DNA of 64,000 nucleotides from Devosia sp. (GCF_028290625.1 NZ_JAQGJM010000012.1:124001-188000); one strand, 5' to 3'. Shown: positions 1 through 9,130, numbered from the stretch's first letter. Notes: generated by a model not told the origin, from the letters alone. Made by a program: numbers and translations.

Positions 1-705
1 GACCGAGCTGTCGGTGGCAAAGCACAGCGCGAAAATGAACTCGTTCCAGGTGGTGACGAAGGCATAGACGATCACCGCGACGAGGCCCGGCAGCGACAGC
101 GGCAGGGTAATGCGGAACAGCACACCCATACGCGATGCGCCATCGATGATCGCCGCTTCTTCCAGCTCCACCGGAATGGCCTTGAAATAGCTGGTCAACA
201 TCCACACGCTGAGTGGCAGCGTCACGATCATATAGACCAGGATCAAGCCCCAATAGGTATTGACCAGACCGAGCACGCGCAGAGTAATGAACAGCGGCAC
301 GATGATCGCTGCCGTCGGCAGCAATTGGCCGACCAGCACGAAGGCCTGCCAGAACGCCTTGCCCTTGAAGTCGAAGCGGGCAAAGCCGTAGCTGGCAAAG
401 ATCGCCAGGATCAACGCCAGCCCGGTCGAGCCGACGGAGATGATGACGCTGTTGAGGAAGTAGCGCGGGATATTACTCTCGAACAGCACCTTGTAATAAT
501 TGTCGAGGCTCGGCACTGCCGGCCACCAGATCGGCGGCACGGAATAGAGTTCCTTGAGCGTCTTGATCGAGGACAGCCCCATCCAGACGAAGGGGAACAG
601 GCAGACCACGATTACCAGGATCGAGCCGATCAGGATGACGGGCCAGCCGAGGCCTGGCTTTTTCATTTTCGGCTGTGCGGAAACGTCCATTGCGGGCGCG
701 GTCAT
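1..705 (-). CDS. Sugar ABC transporter permease, MalG type (partial, 3' end beyond window)
   Basis: Inner-membrane subunit of a carbohydrate (CUT1) importer. The reading frame starts at 705 and runs open to base 1, giving 235 codons; the usual family length is about 275-300, so only the C-terminus is missing. An N-terminal hydrophobic segment follows a basic PKMKKPG stretch, and the ATPase-coupling EAA loop reads EEAAIIDGAS followed by ITLPLSLPGL. Its ATG overlaps the TGA of the upstream permease (ATGA), so the two are translationally coupled. The ATPase of this transporter is not seen here and probably lies to the left of the window. Confidence 0.9.
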   Translation of the reverse strand, partial: MTAPAMDVSAQPKMKKPGLGWPVILIGSILVIVVCLFPFVWMGLSSIKTLKELYSVPPIWWPAVPSLDNYYKVLFESNIPRYFLNSVIISVGSTGLALILAIFASYGFARFDFKGKAFWQAFVLVGQLLPTAAIIVPLFITLRVLGLVNTYWGLILVYMIVTLPLSVWMLTSYFKAIPVELEEAAIIDGASRMGVLFRITLPLSLPGLVAVIVYAFVTTWNEFIFALCFATDSSV

Positions 706-1559
706 TTGGCCTCTCCCGGCTGCGCGGACAGCACCTTGATGTAGATGAAGACCACCACGATGGTGACGGCGAAGAAGATCACCGACAGCGCCGCCGCCTG
801 GTTGAACTGAAAGCTCTCGAAGGCGGAGCGGAAAATCTGGATGGGGGTGATCAGCGTCTTGTTGGCCGGGCCGCCACGAGTGATGGCGTAGATGATGGTG
901 ATCGAGTTGAGGCCCCAAATCACCAGCAGCAGCGTCACCGCGGTGATCACCGGGCGCACCGAGGGCAACATGATGTACCAGACCTCCTCCCAGAAGGTGG
1001 CGCCGTCGACGCGCGCGGCTTCATAGAGGTCGTTGGGAATGGATTGCAGGCCGGCCAGCACCATGATGGCGACGAAGGGGAACAGCTTCCACACATTGAT
1101 GGCGATCAGGACCGGCATCACCGTATCCTTGTTGGTCAACCAGCCGATGGGATTTTGCAGCACGCCGGTGCCGGTCAGCATGTAGTTGATGATGCCGAAT
1201 TCGGTATGGAACATCCACGCCCAGGTGGTCGCTGCGACGATGCCCGGCACCACCCACGGGATCAGCGTGATCGCCCGCAGTGCGCCGCGCCCGAAAAAGC
1301 TCTGGTTAAGCAGGATGGCGGTCAGCGTGCCCAGCACGACCTGGAACACGATGGAGCCGAACACCCAATAGATGGTGTTGATGAAGGCCTGCACCGTCAC
1401 CTTGGGCTTGAGCACGGCGGCGAAATTGTCGAGGCCGGAGAAATTGCCCTTGGCATCGGTGACGCTGAGCAGCCCGGTATAGGCTACCGGATAGGCAATC
1501 AGCATGAACAGCACGATCAGTGCCGGCAGCGCGAACAGCAATCCGGTCTGCGATTTCAT
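702..1559 (-). CDS. Sugar ABC transporter permease, MalF type
   Basis: Inner-membrane permease, 285 aa, CUT1 family partner of the MalG-type gene that follows it. Six hydrophobic segments are visible; the EAA loop is YEAARVDGATFWEEVW followed by ITMLP-like residues (IMLPSVRPV). I chose the ATG at 1559 (MKSQTGLL) because an AGGAAGAT ribosome site lies just upstream; a longer start at 1589 has none. Sits 3' of the binding-protein gene with a strong hairpin between them. The substrate is unknown; the adjacent GH5 glycosidase and LacI regulator suggest a glycoside or oligosaccharide. Confidence 0.92.
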   Translation of the reverse strand: MKSQTGLLFALPALIVLFMLIAYPVAYTGLLSVTDAKGNFSGLDNFAAVLKPKVTVQAFINTIYWVFGSIVFQVVLGTLTAILLNQSFFGRGALRAITLIPWVVPGIVAATTWAWMFHTEFGIINYMLTGTGVLQNPIGWLTNKDTVMPVLIAINVWKLFPFVAIMVLAGLQSIPNDLYEAARVDGATFWEEVWYIMLPSVRPVITAVTLLLVIWGLNSITIIYAITRGGPANKTLITPIQIFRSAFESFQFNQAAALSVIFFAVTIVVVFIYIKVLSAQPGEAK

Positions 1560-1652
1560 GACTGATCTTCCTGCTGTGCCAAGGCTCAAGATGGCGGCGC
1601 GGCAATGCGGCCGGCGCGAGCGGTGGCGATGATGAACGGCGGGCCCGAAATG

Positions 1653-1681
1653 GCTCCCCGGGGCATGACACCCCGAGGAGC
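1653..1681 (-). terminator. Intercistronic hairpin after binding-protein gene
   Basis: GCTCCCCGGGG and CCCCGAGGAGC form an 11-bp stem with one mismatch and a 7-nt loop, without a T tract. Its place between the binding-protein gene and the permeases fits an mRNA-stabilising or partial-termination element that keeps binding protein in excess. Confidence 0.55.
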
Positions 1682-1700
1682 TGTCGCGGGAGGAGCGCGC

Positions 1701-2918
1701 CTAGCTGTCCAGGAGAGCCTGGATTTCTTCGTTGGCCTGATCCATGGCCTCCTGCGGCGTCTGCTCGTCGAGCATGATGCGCTGCAGGCCATCGAAATAG
1801 GCTTGGGTGATCTGCACCCAGTTCTTGTGGATCGGCACCGGCCGCGCGTAGGGCAGCATGGACTTGAACACGCTCAGGATCGGATCGTCGAACCGTGGCA
1901 GCGCCTGCGAGGACACGCGCACCGGGAATGTATCGGTGAAGAAGCCCTGGTTTTCCGTGGTGTTGAGGAATTGCAGGAACAGCTTCGCATCGGTCGGGTT
2001 CTTGGCATCCTTGGGGATGACATAGCTCCAGCCGCCGAGCACGCCGGCGGTATTGACGCCTTCGGGATGCGGAATCGGGAACACGCCGATATCGATGGCT
2101 GGGTTTTCCGTCTTGATCGAGGGAATATCGAACTGGCCACCGAGGTAGGACGACACGGTGCCGGCGATGAACAGGCGCCGCGCCGCGGTGCCGTCATTCT
2201 CCAGCGTCGAGGCCGGCGACAGGCCCTTCTTGAGGAAGTCGGTATAGAAGGTGACGCCCTTGACCGTTTCGGGCGAATTGGCGGTCGCGGTGGTCATGTC
2301 ATCGGAGATCAGCGCACCGCCGGCCATCCATACGTAAGGCAGGGACGCGGTGATGGTATTGCCCATCTCGCCGCCGCCGGTGATGGCGAAGCCGGACTTG
2401 CCGTTGACGGAGAGCTTGGTCGCGGCATCGACGAACTGGTCCCAGGTCTGGGGCGGGTTGGCGGGGTCGAGGCCGACAGCGGTGAAATCACCCTTGTTGA
2501 ACACCACCGCACGGGTTTCCATGCGGTAGGGAATGGCCCAGAGCTGGTTGTCCCAGGTGACGTAATCGATCGCCGCCTTGGTGTAATCGTCCTTGTCCTG
2601 GATGGTATCATCCAGCGGAATGATCAGGCCATTTTGGGCGTAGCCGTTCACCCAGCCGTGCTGGACTTCGATGATATCGGGGGCGCCGCCGGACTGCAGG
2701 GCCGTCAGCACGCGCTGCGGCAAGCCGTCGGACACGGTGATTTCCGCCTTGATGGTGATGCCGGGATTGGCGGCCTGGAACTTCTCGACCAGTTCCTTGG
2801 CGCGGGCCTCGCCCCAATTGGGGGTCCACCACACCACTTCGCCCGCAAAGGCGGCAGTGCTCAGCGTCAAGCTCGAGACAGTCAGGGCCAGCATTGCTGC
2901 CGCGCTCGTCAACTTCAT
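1701..2918 (-). CDS. Sugar ABC transporter substrate-binding protein (family 1)
   Basis: Periplasmic binding protein of a CUT1 importer, 405 aa. A classical signal peptide is seen (basic start, hydrophobic core, cleavage after AAFA at about residue 25). The mature protein begins EVVWWTPNWG and has the family-1 layout, with APDIIEVQHGW and WAIPYRMETRAVVFNKG in the N-lobe. A GGGAGG ribosome site precedes the ATG at 2918. First gene of the minus-strand operon, divergent from a LacI regulator, so it is probably induced when that regulator releases the TCGAA-rich intergenic region. Confidence 0.92.
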   Translation of the reverse strand: MKLTSAAAMLALTVSSLTLSTAAFAGEVVWWTPNWGEARAKELVEKFQAANPGITIKAEITVSDGLPQRVLTALQSGGAPDIIEVQHGWVNGYAQNGLIIPLDDTIQDKDDYTKAAIDYVTWDNQLWAIPYRMETRAVVFNKGDFTAVGLDPANPPQTWDQFVDAATKLSVNGKSGFAITGGGEMGNTITASLPYVWMAGGALISDDMTTATANSPETVKGVTFYTDFLKKGLSPASTLENDGTAARRLFIAGTVSSYLGGQFDIPSIKTENPAIDIGVFPIPHPEGVNTAGVLGGWSYVIPKDAKNPTDAKLFLQFLNTTENQGFFTDTFPVRVSSQALPRFDDPILSVFKSMLPYARPVPIHKNWVQITQAYFDGLQRIMLDEQTPQEAMDQANEEIQALLDS

Positions 2919-3011
2919 ATCGTCCTCCCGTAAGGCGGCCGTTGGGCCGCGGTTTTCTCAAAGGCCCAGCGGGGACCTTTATTCCTCATGCCGCAGTGGC
3001 GGCCACGTTAA

Positions 3012-3028
3012 CTTCGAAAGTTTCGAAG
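3012..3028. promoter_or_regulatory. Palindromic operator candidate (LacI type)
   Basis: CTTCGAAAGTTTCGAAG is a perfect 17-bp palindrome around a central G, lying between the divergent transporter and LacI genes. Further TCGAA elements follow at 3053, 3142, 3151 and 3163, so the whole 3010-3170 stretch looks like a multi-site regulatory region. The remaining part of the 375-bp gap holds the two promoters, which I could not place. Confidence 0.6.
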
Positions 3029-3293
3029 CTCGTGTTGTTATCTTTCGGACGCTATCGAAGGGGTTTTATCGCGTCAAGGCGAAAATTATCGCTAATCCGC
3101 GCTCTTGCCAAGCGCGGCGCAACGATGTTTATTCCGTTCAAATCGAAACAGTCGAAGAAATTATCGAAACTTTTGTGCAGCGATCGGCGACGTTACCGTG
3201 CAAGCTCTGGGCTTGCGCAGTGTGAGGTTGAGGCCCGATAAAGGCCGGAAAGCGGGCACCGCCGCGATCGACGGCAGAGGGAATGGAATAGGC

Positions 3294-4334
3294 ATGACGC
3301 GCGGTCGAAACCTTCACGCAAGCCAACAGGATGGCGCCCGGCGCGTGACCATGGCGGAAGTCGCGGCCGCCGCCGACGTTTCGATACCAACGGTATCGAA
3401 GGTTCTCAACGGGCGCTTCGATGTGGCCGTGGAAACGCGCGAGCGGGTGGAAGCGGCGATCAACACCTCCGGCTATGCCCGGGGCAAGCGCAAGAAGGAC
3501 GAGGCTCCCTGGTTGATCGACCTGGTATTCTCCGACTTCGGCCCCTACGCCATCGAAATCATCAAGGGCGCCGAAGAGGCCGCCCTCGCCAACAAGTGCC
3601 GCATCGCCGTTTCGGCCCTATCGGACGATCCCAAGGAAACCCGCTGGCTGAGCAATATCGGTTCGGGGCGCACCGATGGCGTCATCCTGGTGTTTGCCGA
3701 GCTATCCCCGACCCATCGCCAGCGTCTGACGGCCCTGAACGTGCCGGTCGTCATCGTCGATCCGCTGGGGCATCCCGATCCGAGCACGCCCTCGATCGGC
3801 GTCACCAATTGGGCGGGCGGGATGACGGCGACCGATCACCTCATCAGCCTGGGCCATAAGCGCATCGGCATGATTGCCGGCCGACCGGCGACGCTGTGTA
3901 ACCAGCAGCGGCTCGATGGCTACCGCGCCGCGCTGACCCGGGCCGGCATCGAGGTCGATCCGGCGTTGATCTTCACCGGCGCCCGCTTCCATCCCACGGC
4001 ACTGAATGCCGCCTCGGCGATGCTCGACCTGCCCAACCCGCCAACCGCCATCTTCACCACCAGCGACCTGCATGCCATGGGCGTCTATGAGGCCGCGCGC
4101 CTGCACGGCCTGCGGCTGCCCGACGATCTGAGCGTGGTGGGGTTTGACGATATCCCGATGGCCGAATGGGTCTCGCCGCCGCTGACCACCATGCGCCAGC
4201 CGCTGGCGGAAATGGCTGGGCTGGCCGTCCAGATGCTGCTGGGCAAGGGATCGTCGGACCTCAGCCATCGCATCGAGCTGGCTACGAGCCTTGTCGTGCG
4301 CTCCAGCACAGCCCCGCCACGCGTACAAAAATAG
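3294..4334 (+). CDS. LacI-family transcriptional regulator
   Basis: DNA-binding regulator of 346 aa. The N-terminal helix-turn-helix reads VTMAEVAAAADVSIPTVSKV, followed by the hinge helix LNGRFDVAVETRERV and a periplasmic-binding-like sensor domain ending in SVVGFDDIPMAEWVSPPLTT. The ATG at 3294 gives the normal LacI length; a start at 3105 would add 63 residues of unlikely sequence. It is divergent from the sugar importer and immediately precedes the GH5 gene, so it most likely represses both. A perfect TTCGATACC/GGTATCGAA inverted repeat lies inside its own helix-turn-helix codons. Confidence 0.93.
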   Translation: MTRGRNLHASQQDGARRVTMAEVAAAADVSIPTVSKVLNGRFDVAVETRERVEAAINTSGYARGKRKKDEAPWLIDLVFSDFGPYAIEIIKGAEEAALANKCRIAVSALSDDPKETRWLSNIGSGRTDGVILVFAELSPTHRQRLTALNVPVVIVDPLGHPDPSTPSIGVTNWAGGMTATDHLISLGHKRIGMIAGRPATLCNQQRLDGYRAALTRAGIEVDPALIFTGARFHPTALNAASAMLDLPNPPTAIFTTSDLHAMGVYEAARLHGLRLPDDLSVVGFDDIPMAEWVSPPLTTMRQPLAEMAGLAVQMLLGKGSSDLSHRIELATSLVVRSSTAPPRVQK

Positions 4335-4369
4335 CCGCGCCAAACCTCTAACCTGTCGAGACCCAGTTC

Positions 4370-5767
4370 ATGAGCGATCGTTTCCTGCGCGTCAGTGGCA
4401 CCAAGATTTTGGATGCCAATGGCAAGGCCGTCTCACTGCGCGGCTACAATATCGGTGGTTTCATGAACATGGAGAACTTCCTCACCGGGTTCCCGTCCAC
4501 CGAGTCGCTGCACCGCGACGCCATGCTGCGCGCCCTTGGGCCGGAGCGCTATGCGCTCTATCTCGAGCATTTCATGGCGGCGTTCTTTTCCGACGAGGAC
4601 GCGCGCTATCTCGCCTCGCTGGGCATGAATCACGTGCGCATCCCGTTCAACTACCGCCATTTCGAGAATGATGATCGCCCGTTCGAAATGAAGGAAGCCG
4701 GCTTCCGTCTGCTCGACAGCGTCATCGCCATGTGCGAGCGCCACGGGCTCTACGCCATCCTCGACCTGCATGCCCTGCCCGGCGCGCAGAACATGCATTG
4801 GCACAGCGATAATGCCACCCACAAGGCGCTGTTCTGGCAGCACCGGCACTTCCAGGATCGCGCGGTCAATATCTGGGAAAAGCTGGCGACGCGCTACAAG
4901 GGCAATGCCACGGTGGCGGGCTACAACATCATGAATGAGCCAGGCGATGCCAGTAACCTCAAGATCAAGCCGTTCTATGATCGCGCCATCGACGCCATCC
5001 GCGCAATCGATCCCGATCACATCATCTTTCTCGACGGCAACCGCTATGGCCAGGACTTCAGCGCCTTCGAGGGGTTCGATCCCTATCCGAACACGGTCTA
5101 TGCAGCGCATGACTACAAGCTGCCCGGCTACTCCTATGGCGGGCCCTATCCGGGGCTGACGCGCGGAATTTTCGTCGATCGCGCCAATGTCGAAGCGACC
5201 TTTCTCAAGCGTACCGAGTTCATGCGTCAGACCGGCACGCCGATCTGGATCGGTGAGTTTGGCCCGGTGTTCACCGGCGATCCCGAGCGCGACGCCGACC
5301 GCTATCATCTGCTGGAGGACCAACTCGATATCTACAACGAGCACGACGCGCACTGGTCGCTCTGGGCCTATAAGGATGTCGGCGGCCAGGGCCTGGTCTA
5401 TGCCGCCGCCGACTCGGCCTGGCGGGCGCGCATCAAGCCGGTGGTCGACAAGAAGGCACGGCTGGGCGTCGACAGCTGGGGCTCCAGCGACGCCGACGTG
5501 CGCTATATCATGGGGCCGGTCGAGGCGACCATGGACACGGAATATCCGGGCTTCGACCCATTTCCATTTGGGCGGCAGAACTGGGCGCAGCAACTGGTGC
5601 GCAGCATCATGCTCGGCGAGCCGATGGCCGAGGACTTTGGCGCGCTGTTTGCCGATATCGACAATGATGAAACGGTGATCGAACTGGCCGAGTCGTTCGC
5701 ACTGGGCAATTGCGTACGCCGGCAGCGGCTGGCCGAGGTGATCGCGGCCCGCACAGGCCTCAGCTGA
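4370..5767 (+). CDS. Glycoside hydrolase family 5 (cytoplasmic)
   Basis: Retaining beta-glycosidase of the GH5 (cellulase) fold, 465 aa. The acid/base is E190 in YNIMNEP and the nucleophile is E296 in WIGEFGP; the HVRIPFNY and YAILDLHA strands also fit. There is no signal peptide, so it should act inside the cell on short beta-linked oligosaccharides brought in by the neighbouring importer rather than on polymers. About 100 residues after the barrel (from roughly 365) are unassigned. It follows the LacI gene by 35 bp and its last 8 bases overlap the tail of the convergent SDR gene. The exact substrate cannot be read from sequence. Confidence 0.85.
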   Translation: MSDRFLRVSGTKILDANGKAVSLRGYNIGGFMNMENFLTGFPSTESLHRDAMLRALGPERYALYLEHFMAAFFSDEDARYLASLGMNHVRIPFNYRHFENDDRPFEMKEAGFRLLDSVIAMCERHGLYAILDLHALPGAQNMHWHSDNATHKALFWQHRHFQDRAVNIWEKLATRYKGNATVAGYNIMNEPGDASNLKIKPFYDRAIDAIRAIDPDHIIFLDGNRYGQDFSAFEGFDPYPNTVYAAHDYKLPGYSYGGPYPGLTRGIFVDRANVEATFLKRTEFMRQTGTPIWIGEFGPVFTGDPERDADRYHLLEDQLDIYNEHDAHWSLWAYKDVGGQGLVYAAADSAWRARIKPVVDKKARLGVDSWGSSDADVRYIMGPVEATMDTEYPGFDPFPFGRQNWAQQLVRSIMLGEPMAEDFGALFADIDNDETVIELAESFALGNCVRRQRLAEVIAARTGLS

Positions 5768-6518
5768 TCGAATAGCCTCCGTCAACCACCAGCGTCGTGC
5801 CGGTGACAAAGGCGGCGACGGGGGAACAGAGATACAGCACCGCGCCCGCCACGTCGTCGGGACTGCCCCAGCGCTTGAGCGGGGTGCGGGCCAGGATTGG
5901 GTCCGAGCGCGCGGGATCGTCGCGCAGAGCCTGGGTCAACGGTGTGGCGATCCAGCCAGGCGCCACCGCGTTGACCCGAATGGCATCTGGCGCATAGGCA
6001 ATGGCCAGCGACTTGGTGAGCTGCGAAATACCGCCCTTGCTGGCGGAGTAACCGGGAACCAGGCCGCCACCAAAGATCGATAGCATGGAGGCGAGGTTGA
6101 CGATGGCGCCAGTGCCGGATTTCGCCAGCAGCGGGCGCGCCGCCGCGCAGCAGCGCATGGTGCCGTTGAGGTTGATGTCGACGACCTGCTCGAACACGAC
6201 AGGATCCAGTTCGTCGCCGCGCCGGATAATGCCGGCGCAGTTGACGAGGATGTCCAGCGACGGCAAACCGGCGACCAGGTCATTGACCGCCCCGCCATCG
6301 CGCACGTCGAGCAGTTTCAGGCTGGCTTTGGCGAAGTCGATGTCGCCAGCCAGCGCATCGGCCTCGCTCTGCGCCACGCCGGCCGCCGTGACCGAGGCCC
6401 CTGCCCGCAGGAAGGCCCGCGAAACGGCCGCGCCGATGCCGGAAGTTCCTCCGGTCACCAACACGGTCTTGCCGCCGTACCAGCCGGCGGCCCATTGGTA
6501 GTCCAGATTATCGGCCAT
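5760..6518 (-). CDS. SDR-family NAD(P)-dependent oxidoreductase
   Basis: Classical short-chain dehydrogenase, 252 aa. The cofactor motif TGGTSGIG, the NCAG motif, catalytic Ser in NLASM, YSASK and the C-terminal VVDGGYSIS are all present. It is the last gene of a minus-strand operon starting with a DgoD-like dehydratase, and its ATG lies 2 bases after the cupin stop codon. A role oxidising or reducing a sugar-acid intermediate is inferred from that context only. Confidence 0.9.
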   Translation of the reverse strand: MADNLDYQWAAGWYGGKTVLVTGGTSGIGAAVSRAFLRAGASVTAAGVAQSEADALAGDIDFAKASLKLLDVRDGGAVNDLVAGLPSLDILVNCAGIIRRGDELDPVVFEQVVDINLNGTMRCCAAARPLLAKSGTGAIVNLASMLSIFGGGLVPGYSASKGGISQLTKSLAIAYAPDAIRVNAVAPGWIATPLTQALRDDPARSDPILARTPLKRWGSPDDVAGAVLYLCSPVAAFVTGTTLVVDGGYSIS

Positions 6519-6520
6519 GG

Positions 6521-7018
6521 TCAGCGGATGAACTGGTCGACATAGCCGCCGCCCAACCCCACTTTTTCATAGTGAGCGCGGCACATGTCGATCTTGGTGA
6601 ACACGTCCTCATAGCCGACATGCTTGTTGTTCTCATCGAGATAAACCATCGAGCCGGTGATATTGAAGAAGGTGATCATCTCGGGACAATCCTCGGGCAC
6701 CATCAGCGTATGCACCTCGCCGGGCGGCTCGAACACGTAGGAGCCGGTTTCGGCGACCCAATCGTGCTCCTTGTAGAACCAGCGCCCCTTGATGACGTAG
6801 CCATGCACCGGGTTGGGATGCAGGTGTCGCGACAGCACGCCGGCCCGGCGCACCCGCAGCAGGTTGCACCACTGCCCCGCCAGCGTATTGAGCATTAGCG
6901 GGCGGAACCAGACATTATCGGCCTGGGGCACCCAGACGCGCTCGTCCTCGGGCATGGCCGGCACCGCAATTTCCTTGGGCGCCAGGGGATGGGCCGAGCC
7001 GGCCATATTCTGGTACAT
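6521..7018 (-). CDS. Cupin protein, 2,4'-dihydroxyacetophenone dioxygenase-like
   Basis: Small single-domain cupin, 165 aa. Metal ligands are visible in LSRHLHPNPVHGYVIKG and in the second motif FEPPGEVHTLMVP. The length and spacing match the ChrR/DAD-like cupins often annotated as 2,4'-dihydroxyacetophenone dioxygenase, but that activity is known for very few members and is not implied here. A CAGGAGACG ribosome site precedes the ATG. It lies between the RraA-like gene and the SDR gene in the dehydratase operon, so it may act as an isomerase or sugar-acid binding cupin. Confidence 0.8.
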   Translation of the reverse strand: MYQNMAGSAHPLAPKEIAVPAMPEDERVWVPQADNVWFRPLMLNTLAGQWCNLLRVRRAGVLSRHLHPNPVHGYVIKGRWFYKEHDWVAETGSYVFEPPGEVHTLMVPEDCPEMITFFNITGSMVYLDENNKHVGYEDVFTKIDMCRAHYEKVGLGGGYVDQFIR

Positions 7019-7038
7019 GCGGCGTCTCCTGTTTCCGG

Positions 7039-7786
7039 CTAACGCTTCTGGGCGTCACGCCAGGCAATATACTCATCCTGCACCGCTTCGGTGAGCGGGT
7101 AGTATTTGCGCAGATCGCCGCCCTGCGAAAGGCGGTAGCGGGCGAATTCTTCCCATTCGGCGTGCTTGCTGGCCCCCCTCGATCAGCTTGGCGGCCATTG
7201 CCACCGGCACCACCACGACGCCATCGTCATCGGCGACGATGATATCGCCGGGCATGACCAAGGCATTACCGCAGGCGACCGGCACATTGACGGCCCAGGG
7301 AATGAGACTGGTCTGGGCATGGTAATTCGGTGTCACGCCTTTGACCCAAATGCCCAGGTCGAGCTTTTTGGCCTCGGCGGAATCGCGGATACAGCCGTCG
7401 ATGACGACGCCGGCACCGCCGCGTCCGGCAAAATAGGTGAGCATCATTTCGCCGAATACGCCGCTGGCCATGTCGCCGCGCGCATCCACCACCACCATGT
7501 CGCCGGCCCGGGCCGGATAGAGCACGTGGCGGTGCAATTGGCGCTCGGGATTTTCATATTCGTCGGAGCCGTAAAGATCTTCGCGCTTGGGCATGAATTG
7601 CAGCGTCAAGGCGGGCCCGGCGACGGAGTAGCCGGACTTCAGCGGTCGCGGCCCGTGGATTTGCGCATCGCGAATGCCCATCAGGCTGAGCTCGCTGCTG
7701 GCCGTGGCGGTGCCGATCGCCGCTAGAGCGTCGCAATATTCGCGGGGCGGACGGATGATGTCTTTGATGTCGGATGGAGACTGCAA
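7039..7786 (-). pseudogene. RraA-like aldolase-family gene with a single-base frameshift
   Basis: Member of the RraA / 4-hydroxy-4-methyl-2-oxoglutarate aldolase-like family. From the TTG start at 7786 (QSPSDIKDIIRPPREY; GAGG ribosome site just upstream) the frame is normal through GVVIDGCIRDS and GNALVMPGDIIVADDDGVVVVP. At a C6 run (7173-7178; G6 in the coding strand) the frame is lost: read with five Gs, translation continues as GASKHAEWEEFARYRLSQGG and ends at 7039 with the expected family C-terminus. As written, the protein instead gets about 30 unrelated residues and stops at 7073. Either a real mutation or a homopolymer sequencing error; the active-site region is upstream and intact. 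Confidence 0.8.
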
Positions 7787-7823
7787 TTTCAGGCCTCGTG
7801 GGAAAGGAAAAACGGCTGGGCCG

Positions 7824-8993
7824 TCATTTCGTCGGCTGCGCCACCGCGCCGGTGGCGACACCGGTCGTGTTCATCGAGCCATCGAACAGGGGAACATTGG
7901 TCGCCTCATAGGGGAAACGGGCGCAGGCTTCCTCGTTGAGCTCGACACCAAGGCCCGGCGCGGTCGGGGCCAGCATGTAGCCGTTCTCGAATTGCAGCGT
8001 CTCGTGCACCAGTTCCTTGCGCCATGGCACGTCGATGGAGACGGTTTCGAACACGGTGAAATTGGGGATCGCCACCGACATGTGCAGCGTCATGGCGTTC
8101 ATCACCGGGCCGACCGGATTGTGCGGTGCGATCGGGATGAGATGGCTATGCGCCATGTGGGCGATGCGCTTGGTCTCGCCCATGCCGCCGGCATGCGATA
8201 CGTCGGGCTGCAGGATATCGACGGCCTTCTTGCTCAGCGCTTCGAGGAACCGCGCCGGCTCATAGAAGCGCTCCCCTGCCGCGATCGGCACCGGGCTATG
8301 GGCGCGCACATCGGCCAGCGCATCGATGCTTTCTGGCGGCGTCGGCTCCTCGATCCAGGTCAGGTCATAGGGCGCCAGCGCCTTGCACATGGCGATGGCG
8401 GTGGGGACATTGAGCCGGCCATGCACATCGAGCATCAGGTTGATATCGGGCCCGACGGCATCGCGCACTGCCTCGACGATTTCGATGGTGGTGCGGCGCT
8501 GCTTGCGGTCCATTTCGAGGTCCGCGGTATCGAAAGGGTCCCATTTGAGCGCGTTGTAGCCCAGGGCCACCGCGTTGCGGGCATTGGCCGCATATTGCTC
8601 GGGCGTGGTGGCGCCGAAGAACCAGTGATTGGCGTAGCAGGCGACGCGGTCGCGATATTTGCCGCCCAGCAGTTCGAACACCGGCACGCCCAGCGCCTTA
8701 CCCTTGATGTCGAGCAAGGCCGCCTCGATGCCGCCGAGCGCCGTGCGGAACACGGCGCCGGTGCGCCAATAGCTGTCGCGGTGCAACTGCTCGATGATGG
8801 CGTCGACGGCGAAGGGGTCGCGGCCGATCAGCACGCGCTCCAGTTCCTCCAGCGCGGCCACCACGGTCATGGTTTTCCACTCCAGCGTCGCCTCGCCCAG
8901 CCCGTCGATGCCGTCATCGGTATAGAGTTTGACGAAGACGAAATTGGTGCGGGACGCGTTGGCCACGAAGGTCTTCAGTCCGGTGATTTTCAT
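7824..8993 (-). CDS. Mandelate racemase/enolase superfamily dehydratase, galactonate dehydratase-like
   Basis: Enolase-superfamily sugar-acid dehydratase, 389 aa. Metal and catalytic motifs run in the DgoD order: DVHGR, WIEEPTPPES, AAGERF, ILQPDVSHAGG and APHNPVGP, with the two His of DVHG and APHN as likely acid/base. The ATG at 8993 (MKITGLK) follows a GAGGAC site and is preferred over a longer in-frame start at 9050. First gene of the operon dehydratase, RraA-like, cupin, SDR, and divergent from an IclR regulator that probably controls it. Which aldonate or related acid is used cannot be decided from sequence. Confidence 0.87.
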   Translation of the reverse strand: MKITGLKTFVANASRTNFVFVKLYTDDGIDGLGEATLEWKTMTVVAALEELERVLIGRDPFAVDAIIEQLHRDSYWRTGAVFRTALGGIEAALLDIKGKALGVPVFELLGGKYRDRVACYANHWFFGATTPEQYAANARNAVALGYNALKWDPFDTADLEMDRKQRRTTIEIVEAVRDAVGPDINLMLDVHGRLNVPTAIAMCKALAPYDLTWIEEPTPPESIDALADVRAHSPVPIAAGERFYEPARFLEALSKKAVDILQPDVSHAGGMGETKRIAHMAHSHLIPIAPHNPVGPVMNAMTLHMSVAIPNFTVFETVSIDVPWRKELVHETLQFENGYMLAPTAPGLGVELNEEACARFPYEATNVPLFDGSMNTTGVATGAVAQPTK

Positions 8994-9130
8994 GCGATGT
9001 CCTCGACGGCGTCTTGCGCCACTTGGCAGCCGGCTTGCCCAGCTATCCAAATATGAACTTTGACTATTCAGATTGCTATGCTAAATCTCGGCCACGGATT
9101 GTCAATCGCATTGACGCGTGAAGGAGCGAA

